From Bacteroidia bacterium (GTDB taxonomy: Bacteria; Bacteroidota; Bacteroidia; UKL13-3): 16,364 nt of DNA. Where the stretch lies: contig JAKRSG010000162.1 in NCBI GenBank assembly GCA_022402405.1, positions 1 through 16,364 on the forward strand, in the 5' to 3' direction. The first letter of the stretch is position 1. Every line of letters starts with the position of its first letter. The notes beneath the pieces are model-generated. The model did no database searches and was not told where the DNA came from. It was given only the letters and a program-made list of their open reading frames with translations. Shown here one piece after another: positions 1 to 5,954 of the stretch. The position numbers were made by a program, and so were the translations under genes.

Positions 1-1051
1 TATCAACTAAGCTTGCATAATCGCCAATACCTACTTTTCTGCGAGCGGCAAAGAAGTTTGGTTTAGGAGTAGTTCCTGGTGTATCAACATAAATATATTT
101 CACTACACTATCACGCAAGCTATCACGTTTTACGTTACTAACTGCTAAAAGTCTAACTGGCCAAAAACCTCTTCTGTTAAAAGTATATTTAAAACGATTA
201 TCATATTTAGCGGTATCAATATATTGTTGAGTAGTATTGGCAACCGGAGTTCTTGCATAACCTGGTAATAATGGGTTTTCGCCCGGCAAATCCCAGAAAG
301 CTCTGCTTGTATTGGTACTAGTACTAACCAAATCATACGGACTATTAATCCAAACTGTATCTGTTGGCACTGTAGTAGTAGTAGCCTGACTAGGGAAGAA
401 GTTAGCTATAGGTGGTAAAACAGGACCTCCGCCCGCACCTACAATTTCTAAACGCATATTCGGACGAATTGTACTAGAGCTGGCAGCGGTATTGGTACAA
501 TTACCTGCCGCATCAGAATTTCTCCAAACAGAACTTGTGAAAGAAGTTGTAGAATTAAAAACAGCAGCGTTGTAGTTGTAACAAGAGTTGTTAAAACATA
601 CATCGACTAATATATTTTCGGTTGGATTCCAAGCGATAGGCGTTGAAAAATTATGTACATTCCAACCATTATTGTCCGTGTAAAAAACCGGACCAAAAAC
701 TGTTGTTAAACCAACATCATCAAATGCTGTGGTTAAAGCGGTAGCAGTAGTTTTTTTGATTTTAATAGTAAAATCAATTAAACCAAAACCCGTACAAGAA
801 ATTAATCCTTGCTGAGTAGTGCTTGCCGAAACATTAAATGCTAAACTTCTGATGTTTCCAGCATTACCACCTGCGGCAACAATTTCAGAGCCACGAATCA
901 AAAATTGATGTCTGGCACCCCAGTAATAATGACCATAAGGCGATGGATACCCAGTGTTAGTATTGGTGGTGGTACCCGTACCAATAGTTACAGTTTGTGA
1001 TTGGGCCTGCATCACAAACAAAGTGAGAAATAAAGCAAAAACAAGCCTCAT
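1..1051 (-). CDS. Secreted PKD-domain protein, N-terminal part (runs off left edge)
   Basis: Reading leftwards from an ATG at 1051, the frame stays open for 350 codons to the window edge, so the C-terminus is missing. It begins with a Sec-type signal peptide (short basic start, then a hydrophobic run, with likely cleavage after the AQS near residue 18). Residues 20-205 form a Thr/Asn/Gly-rich, probably beta-sandwich region with several cysteines (86, 152, 157, 185). From about residue 215 (PIANFFPSQ) to 325 there is a PKD-like Ig-fold repeat with a central FWDLPGE and a later YTFNRRGFWPVRLLAVSN. A second repeat appears to start at PKPNFFAARRKVGIGDY. Long surface proteins of this make-up in Bacteroidota usually end in a type IX secretion sorting domain, which would lie outside this window. 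An in-frame ATG at 1075 is an alternative start adding 8 residues; I prefer 1051 because the signal peptide is then of normal length. Exact function unknown. Confidence 0.8.
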   Translation of the reverse strand, partial: MRLVFALFLTLFVMQAQSQTVTIGTGTTTNTNTGYPSPYGHYYWGARHQFLIRGSEIVAAGGNAGNIRSLAFNVSASTTQQGLISCTGFGLIDFTIKIKKTTATALTTAFDDVGLTTVFGPVFYTDNNGWNVHNFSTPIAWNPTENILVDVCFNNSCYNYNAAVFNSTTSFTSSVWRNSDAAGNCTNTAASSSTIRPNMRLEIVGAGGGPVLPPIANFFPSQATTTTVPTDTVWINSPYDLVSTSTNTSRAFWDLPGENPLLPGYARTPVANTTQQYIDTAKYDNRFKYTFNRRGFWPVRLLAVSNVKRDSLRDSVVKYIYVDTPGTTPKPNFFAARRKVGIGDYASLVD

Positions 1052-1164
1052 TTTCGATTGTAAAATTTGAATCATATATGTCTTCGTTAAATTATTTTTA
1101 TATAATTTGGAAAGTCGAATCTATTTATTTTTTTCTAAATATCAAAAAAAGTATACAAATACCT

Positions 1165-1186
1165 CATTTTTAAGACATTTTTAAGA
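1165..1186. repeat. Perfect tandem 11-bp direct repeat
   Basis: CATTTTTAAGA occurs twice back to back (1165-1175 and 1176-1186), between the end of the peroxidase-like gene and the start of the left-edge gene. The 11-base period is close to one DNA helical turn, so a regulatory site for the minus-strand gene starting at 1051 is conceivable. Chance in AT-rich DNA is also possible. Confidence 0.4.
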
Positions 1187-1190
1187 AAAT

Positions 1191-2270
1191 TTATTTGATT
1201 CCAACAAAACTTGAATCATTGAGAGAAAGCAAAAAATTCAACAAATCAATTTTTTCTATCGGCGTTAGGTTCAAACCACCTTTATGAAAATTCTTACTTA
1301 TCATTGGATCAACTGTTGGAGAATTTTTTGTGCCAGAATTGTAAAATTCTATAACCTCCATGAGCGTTTTAAACCTACCATCATGCATGTAGGGTGCTGT
1401 AAAAGAAAGGTTTCTAAGTGTAGGAGTTTTCATTAAACCAAAATCTTCTGGTTTTCCTGTAATCCTCATTAATCCGCTGTCTTTTGGCATTTCATCCAAG
1501 CCATTATTATGAAAAACAAAATCTGTAAAAAATGGAGAACTCGCATTTCCGTGACAATGAAAGCAATCTCCTTTTTCAGTGCTATAAATGATGAATCCAT
1601 TAAGCTCACTTTGTGTTCTTAAACGTTCTCTTCTTTCGGCTTTATCCCAATTAGAATTTGAAGAAATTAATGTTCGTTCAAATTGAGCAATAGCCTTAGC
1701 CAACTTAACAGAGGTAATACTGTCTGAACCAAAAGCTCGTTTGAATAATTTGGGATATTCAGGATGTTGTTGAAGTCGATCTATAACACTGCTTAAATTA
1801 GGATTAGCCATTTCTGTTGGGTCTAAAATTGGAGCTATGGCTTGACGTTCTAAATCTGTTGCACCACCATCCCAAAAATATTTGTGATTGGTTAGGTTGT
1901 ACCTATCTGCCCAAGCTAAATTAAACAAAGGCATGGCTTGTCTTTTTCCTACATGACCAAGTGCTCCTATACTAAATCTTCTATTGTCTGAAAAAGATGA
2001 TAATGTTGTATGACAGGAGGCACAACTTTGCGAATTATTTACAGATAAAATAGGATCATTAAACAACCTCTTACCTAAATCTACACCTGCAATGGTAAGA
2101 GGATTATCATTAGGAATTGGAAAGTTAGTCCAGCCTAAAACCTTTGGTATTTGAAGATTATACGGAGTAGGATCATAAGCATAAGGATCTGCTGCGATAG
2201 TAGCTGGATCTTTTTTACATGCATATATAAAAATTAATATGCCTGAAATTACTATTAATAGCTTTTTCAT
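1191..2270 (-). CDS. Di-heme cytochrome c peroxidase of the MauG/MbnH type, lipoprotein
   Basis: A 359-residue di-heme c-type cytochrome of the bacterial cytochrome c peroxidase/MauG superfamily. It has an N-terminal lipoprotein signal (hydrophobic residues 4-17, lipidation Cys18 in FIYACKKD), so it should be membrane-anchored and exported. Heme site 1 is CASCH (Cys83, Cys86, His87) and heme site 2 is CFHCH (Cys236, Cys239, His240). Family signatures FWDGG (132-136), LDPTEM (149-154) and APYMHDGRF (292-300) are present. Length and domain order are complete. It begins 5 bases after the stop of the MbnP-like gene, so the two are almost certainly co-transcribed. MbnH enzymes of this superfamily oxidise a tryptophan of the partner MbnP to kynurenine, and the neighbour suggests that role here rather than peroxide detoxification. 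That assignment is an inference; a generic peroxidase remains possible. ATG start at 2270. Confidence 0.9.
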   Translation of the reverse strand: MKKLLIVISGILIFIYACKKDPATIAADPYAYDPTPYNLQIPKVLGWTNFPIPNDNPLTIAGVDLGKRLFNDPILSVNNSQSCASCHTTLSSFSDNRRFSIGALGHVGKRQAMPLFNLAWADRYNLTNHKYFWDGGATDLERQAIAPILDPTEMANPNLSSVIDRLQQHPEYPKLFKRAFGSDSITSVKLAKAIAQFERTLISSNSNWDKAERRERLRTQSELNGFIIYSTEKGDCFHCHGNASSPFFTDFVFHNNGLDEMPKDSGLMRITGKPEDFGLMKTPTLRNLSFTAPYMHDGRFKTLMEVIEFYNSGTKNSPTVDPMISKNFHKGGLNLTPIEKIDLLNFLLSLNDSSFVGIK

Positions 2271-2275
2271 TTTTG

Positions 2276-3100
2276 TTAATTAAGTTCCTTTATAGATAGT
2301 AAATCCTTCATGTTTTTACCCATCTTGTCAACCCCAGGATCTGTGTCGCTATGAATAACAGTCCCATCATTTTTGAAACTGAATACTTCTGGATTTTGAT
2401 ATAATTCATTTACATCCATAACCATATTAAAAGTTGGCGTTTTCGACTTCACTTTAAACGAATTTAAACTGATAGTTTGGTAAGGAGCATGTTTGTCGCC
2501 TCCAATATCAAATGAGTAACTTTCTCCATTATTTATTAACCCATTTATTCTAAAGAAAATATATCCTGTACTCCATGTCCAAAACATGCTAAATGCCGGA
2601 TCTAAGGCTCCTTCCTGCAAACCACTATGATTTCTAACGCTATCAACCCCAAGTAAAACGGTCATGTTTTTATAATTACCAGGAGGAACATTATCAATTG
2701 TAAATGATGTAGTTGAAGAAATATTGGCATCTAGCAAGTGGTAAGTTCCCAAATTAATTTTTTCGCCTTTATGATTTTCTAAAGTAACGTTGCTGAAATA
2801 ATGTCTAATTTCTCTGATGTTAAATGTATCGCCAGCGGCATTAGTATAGTTTTGAGTATTAAAAACCACAGGCTTGCCATCATGAACATAAGAGAAAGAG
2901 AAGTTTAATTTACCCGTTTCTGGAACTATTAAACCTGAAAAATTGGTTACGGTATCCCATCTTTCACCTGGCGTTTCAGGTGTTGGCAAAACCTCAACAG
3001 GGTCTTTACAAGCTGCTATCGCGGCCACAAAAACAAATCCTGTAAAAAGCATTTTTAGGCTCAGGCCGAACCTATGAATAAAAAAATTAGATGATCCCAT
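2276..3100 (-). CDS. MbnP-like lipoprotein (probable copper-binding partner of the MbnH-like enzyme)
   Basis: I recognise the MbnP family from the order of motifs. There is an N-terminal beta region (KLNFSFSYVHDGKPV), then IREIRHYFSNV, then VLLGVDSVRNHSGLQEGALD, and directly after it MFWTWSTGYIFFRI. Numbered from ATG 3100 the protein has 274 residues, with a lipoprotein signal ending in VAAIAAC (lipidation Cys31). Candidate metal or modification residues are His73, His100, His158, His204 and the paired Trp174/Trp176. The frame extends upstream to a TTG at 3127, but the ATG at 3100 gives a better lipoprotein leader with Arg/Lys before the hydrophobic stretch; ATG 3052 would leave no positive charge. 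In methanotrophs MbnP binds copper through a kynurenine made from tryptophan by MbnH, and the downstream gene here is an MbnH-like di-heme protein. No clear Bacteroidota promoter is visible upstream on this strand. Confidence 0.85.
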   Translation of the reverse strand: MGSSNFFIHRFGLSLKMLFTGFVFVAAIAACKDPVEVLPTPETPGERWDTVTNFSGLIVPETGKLNFSFSYVHDGKPVVFNTQNYTNAAGDTFNIREIRHYFSNVTLENHKGEKINLGTYHLLDANISSTTSFTIDNVPPGNYKNMTVLLGVDSVRNHSGLQEGALDPAFSMFWTWSTGYIFFRINGLINNGESYSFDIGGDKHAPYQTISLNSFKVKSKTPTFNMVMDVNELYQNPEVFSFKNDGTVIHSDTDPGVDKMGKNMKDLLSIKELN

Positions 3101-3111
3101 AATTTTGAAAT

Positions 3112-3119
3112 TATATTTG
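3112..3119 (+). promoter_or_regulatory. Candidate -7 promoter box for yajQ
   Basis: TATATTTG followed by C matches the Bacteroidota -7 form TAnnTTTG. It would put transcription start near 3125, about 33 bases before the yajQ ATG. No clear TTG element is seen 17-23 bases upstream, so this is only half supported. Confidence 0.4.
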
Positions 3120-3158
3120 CTCTGCAATTTACAAAAAAAGAATTAATAAAAGAAAAAC

Positions 3159-3650
3159 ATGGCAAGTTTTGATATTGTGTGCAAAACCGACTTACAATTA
3201 GTAGATAATGCGATAAATACAGCGAAAAAAGAGTTGGTAAATAGGTATGATTTAAAAGATGAACTTTGCGATATTAGTTTTGATAAAAAATCTAAATTGA
3301 TAAAACTTGAAGCTAAACAAGAAATGGCTTTACAAACTCTGATAGATATAATTTTATCTAAATTTAGTAAACAACATTTAGATGTAAGATTGTTAGATTT
3401 GGGCGACAAACCTAGGCCAAGCGGCCGACTCATGCTTCAGGATATAAAGATTAAAGAGGGTATTGAAAAAGAAGCTGCAAAAAAAATACTTCAGCACATA
3501 AAGAACTTTAACAACAAATTACAAGCGAGTATTCATGAAGACCAAGTTAGGGTAAATGGAAAAAAAATAGATGATTTACAAGATTGTATTTCCGAATTAA
3601 GAAGACAAGATTTTGAACTGCCACTTCAATTTGAGAATTTTAGAAGCTAA
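3159..3650 (+). CDS. yajQ: YajQ family nucleotide-binding protein
   Basis: A full-length YajQ-family protein (163 residues). It starts with the family signature MASFDIVCKTDLQLVDNA and ends with DQVRVNGKKIDDLQDCI (about 128-144) and FELPLQFENFRS (152-163). The fold in the family is two ferredoxin-like domains in a small cytoplasmic protein. Members have been reported to bind cyclic di-GMP and act as effectors in some Proteobacteria; whether that holds in Bacteroidota is not known from sequence. ATG start at 3159. Its start is divergent from the MbnP-like gene (58 bases apart), and its TAA touches the stop codon of cdaA on the other strand, leaving no room for a terminator outside coding sequence. 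Confidence 0.95.
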   Translation: MASFDIVCKTDLQLVDNAINTAKKELVNRYDLKDELCDISFDKKSKLIKLEAKQEMALQTLIDIILSKFSKQHLDVRLLDLGDKPRPSGRLMLQDIKIKEGIEKEAAKKILQHIKNFNNKLQASIHEDQVRVNGKKIDDLQDCISELRRQDFELPLQFENFRS

Positions 3651-4475
3651 TTACTCTCCAATAGCTACCATTTCATGAGAAAATGCAGCATTTAATTTGT
3701 CTATCATTTCTTCTGCCAACAAATCTTCTTGCACTTTTCCTTCAGAAACCAAGCTAATGGCGCCACGCTCCTCGCTAACCACCAAACATATGGCATCGGT
3801 TAGTTCTGTGATACCTATTGCTGCTAAGTGCCTTAAACCATATTTATTTATTACTGCCGGATTTTCACTAACAGGTAAAACACAATTTGCTGCCTTTATT
3901 TTACCATTAGTAATAATAACGGCACCATCATGCAGCGGACTTGTTTTATTAAAAATAGACAATATCAACCTTTTGGAAATACGCGAATCCATGAGCTCTC
4001 CACTACTAGCAATAAACTTCATTTCTGATGTGATAGGAAATACAATAATAGCACCAGTTTTTTGAGCTGCTAATTCCCTACATGCTTCAACAATTTCATC
4101 GAATGGTGTATGAAAGGTTTCTTGAATTTTCCATTTCCATGGAAAGATGTTCCACCATTTTTTGTTTTCGCCAAGTAAAGAACTGTTTCCTATTACCAAT
4201 AAAAACTTTCTTATTTCTTGCTGAAAAACTATTAAAACTGCTATTACACCAACCTTAGCAAATTGCCCAAGCAAATTGGCCATTAAAGGCATTTCAAAAT
4301 ACTCAACGGCCAACCAGAAAATGTAAATGGTTAATAAGCCTATCAAAATATTGAATGCGAGACTTCCTTTTAATAACTTAAAAAGCTGAAAGCTCAAAAA
4401 CAGAACTAGTAACAAATCTAGCAGATTTATTACATTAAATTTATATGATAAAAATTCGAACTGATTTTCAAGCAT
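3651..4475 (-). CDS. cdaA: Membrane diadenylate cyclase CdaA
   Basis: Makes cyclic di-AMP from two ATP at the inner face of the cytoplasmic membrane. The 274-residue protein has three N-terminal transmembrane segments (about 18-36, 40-58 and 71-95) followed by a DAC (DisA_N) domain from about residue 120 to 262. The catalytic DGA motif is at 183-185 (SPLHDGAVIITNG). The second motif, usually GxRHR, reads GLRHLAAIG (213-221), so the last Arg is Leu. The region VVSEERGAISLVSEGK (232-247) is typical. It lies 21 bases after folP and is probably co-transcribed with it, an arrangement I recall as common in Bacteroidota. Start ATG 4475. C-di-AMP usually controls potassium and osmotic or cell wall balance; its targets here are not visible. 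Confidence 0.93.
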   Translation of the reverse strand: MLENQFEFLSYKFNVINLLDLLLVLFLSFQLFKLLKGSLAFNILIGLLTIYIFWLAVEYFEMPLMANLLGQFAKVGVIAVLIVFQQEIRKFLLVIGNSSLLGENKKWWNIFPWKWKIQETFHTPFDEIVEACRELAAQKTGAIIVFPITSEMKFIASSGELMDSRISKRLILSIFNKTSPLHDGAVIITNGKIKAANCVLPVSENPAVINKYGLRHLAAIGITELTDAICLVVSEERGAISLVSEGKVQEDLLAEEMIDKLNAAFSHEMVAIGE

Positions 4476-4496
4476 TTTGCGATTTTAATAAAAAAG

Positions 4497-5345
4497 CTAA
4501 TCATTTCCCAATTGAGAATGAAGTTTTACACATTCCATAGCTTCCTTTACATCGTGAACTCGCAATATTTTGGCACCTCTTTCTAATGCAATCATATGCA
4601 ATGCTGAGGTACCATTTAGTGCTTCATTTGCCGAAATCTGAAGCACTTTTTGTATCATAGATTTCCTTGAAACCCCAACTAAAACCGGCAACTCAAATAA
4701 CTTTAACCTATCCAACTTAGCAAGCAATTCATAATTATGCTCAAGTGTTTTCCCAAATCCAAAACCTGGATCAAGCACTACATCTGCCACTCCTAGAGAT
4801 TTTAACAACTCTAGTTTAGCAGCAAAATAATCAATAATCTCTAAAACTATATTCTCGTATCTAGGATCATTCTGCATATCTTGAGGCGTTCCCTTCTTAT
4901 GCATCATAATATAAGGCACTCTTAACTCAGATAAAAGCGGAAACATACCCGCATCATCGTCGCCAGCAGAAATATCATTTATTAAACAAGCTCCAGCATT
5001 TATTGCCACTCTGGCCACTTTAGCCGAAAAAGTATCTATGCTAATTACAGCTTCTGGAAAATGCCGTATTATTTGCTCTATAGCTGGAATCACTCTGGAT
5101 AACTCCTCCTCCTCACCTATTAACTCTGCCCCAGGCCTCGTACTTTGTCCGCCAATATCTATAAAAGTGGCGCCGTGTTTCAGCATATATTCGGTTTGAA
5201 CCAACAGCCCTTGGTTCGACCCAACCCTACTCCCTTCAAAAAAACTATCTGGGGTAATATTTAAGATACCCATTACTTTGGGAGTATCCAAAGAAATTAG
5301 GTTTCCACCACAATTTATATAATTTTTACTAAATAATGCTTGCAA
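4497..5345 (-). CDS. folP: Dihydropteroate synthase
   Basis: Condenses p-aminobenzoate with 6-hydroxymethyl-dihydropterin pyrophosphate to dihydropteroate in folate synthesis; the sulfonamide target. The 282-residue TIM-barrel protein has all the usual motifs: MGILNITPDSF (25-35), GGQSTRPGA (65-73), DTF (104-106), NDIS (123-126), DPGFGFGKT (192-200), SRKSMI (226-231) and RVHDV (262-266). The start is TTG at 5345: an in-frame TAA lies directly upstream, no ATG occurs before Met25 (which is inside the first motif), and a strong AGGAGG sits 5 bases upstream. Start of a probable folP–cdaA operon, divergent from the DUF1599 gene. Confidence 0.95.
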   Translation of the reverse strand: MQALFSKNYINCGGNLISLDTPKVMGILNITPDSFFEGSRVGSNQGLLVQTEYMLKHGATFIDIGGQSTRPGAELIGEEEELSRVIPAIEQIIRHFPEAVISIDTFSAKVARVAINAGACLINDISAGDDDAGMFPLLSELRVPYIMMHKKGTPQDMQNDPRYENIVLEIIDYFAAKLELLKSLGVADVVLDPGFGFGKTLEHNYELLAKLDRLKLFELPVLVGVSRKSMIQKVLQISANEALNGTSALHMIALERGAKILRVHDVKEAMECVKLHSQLGND

Positions 5346-5368
5346 TTATACCTCCTCGCTTATTTTTG
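5340..5368 (+). promoter_or_regulatory. Bacteroidota-type promoter for the DUF1599–aroK gene group
   Basis: TTG at 5340-5342, an 18-base spacer, then TATTTTTG (5361-5368) followed by C, matching TTG-N(17-23)-TAnnTTTGC. Transcription would start near 5374. That is downstream of the ATG at 5336, so the ATG cannot be used from this promoter and translation must begin later. Confidence 0.65.
5351..5356 (-). promoter_or_regulatory. Strong Shine-Dalgarno for the folP TTG start
   Basis: On the minus strand AGGAGG is followed by 5 bases and then the TTG start codon of folP. Such a perfect site is unusual in Bacteroidota, whose genes mostly lack one, and none of the other gene starts I inspected in this window has a comparable site. 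It decides the folP start and may compensate for the weak TTG. Confidence 0.7.
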
Positions 5369-5376
5369 CGTTCGAA

Positions 5377-5408
5377 CAAAATAAATACAATCCCATTGAT
5401 TAATCAAA
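5377..5408 (-). promoter_or_regulatory. Candidate promoter for folP–cdaA
   Basis: On the minus strand, TTTG (plus coordinates 5405-5408), a 20-base spacer and TTATTTTG (5377-5384), one mismatch from TAnnTTTG. Transcription would start near 5371, giving a leader of about 26 bases that includes the AGGAGG. It interleaves with the opposing promoter at 5340-5368. Confidence 0.4.
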
Positions 5409-5929
5409 CTTCTATAGAATACGACGAGGTAATTGCGGCATGCCGATTTATCTTTGAAAAGAAAAATAATGATTATGGTCAGAGCTGGCGAATCATGCGC
5501 ATTTCTAGCATTGTAGATCAAATTTTGATTAAAGCTACTCGCATCAAAACCATTGAAGAAAATGGCACTCAAGCCATAGACGAAGATGTTAGATCTGAAT
5601 GGAAGGGGATAATCAACTATTGTATCATGGGTTTAATTCAATTAGATCCTCAATGTTTGAACCAAAACCTAACCCAAAAAAGATTGTTAGAAGAATACGA
5701 CAAACACGTAGCTATTACAAAGAACCTGATGCTTCAAAAAAATCAGGATTATGGTGAAATCTGGAGAAACATGTTGGTGAGCACATTTACGGATATGCTA
5801 CTCATGAGGGTGCACAGAATGCATCAAATTATTGCCAATGAAGGTAAAACAGAATTAAGTGAAGGAATAGAAAGCAACTTGATGGATATGATTAATTATT
5901 CCATATTTGCTTTGATAAAATTAACATAA
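5396..5929 (+). CDS. DUF1599 family protein with two repeated halves
   Basis: A cytoplasmic protein of 177 residues from TTG 5396, of the DUF1599 family, which I recall being classed among 'nucleotide modification associated' domains. It is visibly duplicated: residues 8-32 (EYDEVIAACRFIF...DYGQSWR) and 100-124 (EYDKHVAITKNLML...DYGEIWR) align, and each is followed by a long helical stretch ending in INYCIMGLIQL or INYSIFALIKL. The invariant DYGxxWR suggests two equivalent sites. The frame reaches up to an ATG at 5336, but that codon overlaps the folP start and lies upstream of the predicted transcription start, and the extra 20 residues do not look like the family. TTG 5396 fits the family's usual N-terminus. 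Biochemical role unknown. Followed 25 bases later by the BT_3928-like gene. Confidence 0.8.
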   Translation: MINQTSIEYDEVIAACRFIFEKKNNDYGQSWRIMRISSIVDQILIKATRIKTIEENGTQAIDEDVRSEWKGIINYCIMGLIQLDPQCLNQNLTQKRLLEEYDKHVAITKNLMLQKNQDYGEIWRNMLVSTFTDMLLMRVHRMHQIIANEGKTELSEGIESNLMDMINYSIFALIKLT

Positions 5930-5954
5930 TTAAAACTTAAACAATACATAAAAT

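Noticed and set aside
145..336. Minus-strand 63-residue open frame
   Set aside because: It overlaps in another frame the long open PKD-protein frame, which has a signal peptide and coherent domain structure across 350 codons.
3101..3127. TTG start at 3127 for the MbnP-like gene
   Set aside because: ATG at 3100 gives a normal lipoprotein leader; the extra nine residues add nothing family-like.
3143..3433. Minus-strand 96-residue open frame across yajQ
   Set aside because: Antisense to yajQ, whose protein is recognisable over its whole length; Ser/Lys/Leu-rich composition is that of a shadow frame.
3697..4065. Plus-strand 122-residue open frame in cdaA
   Set aside because: Antisense to the well-supported DAC domain; no recognisable protein features of its own.
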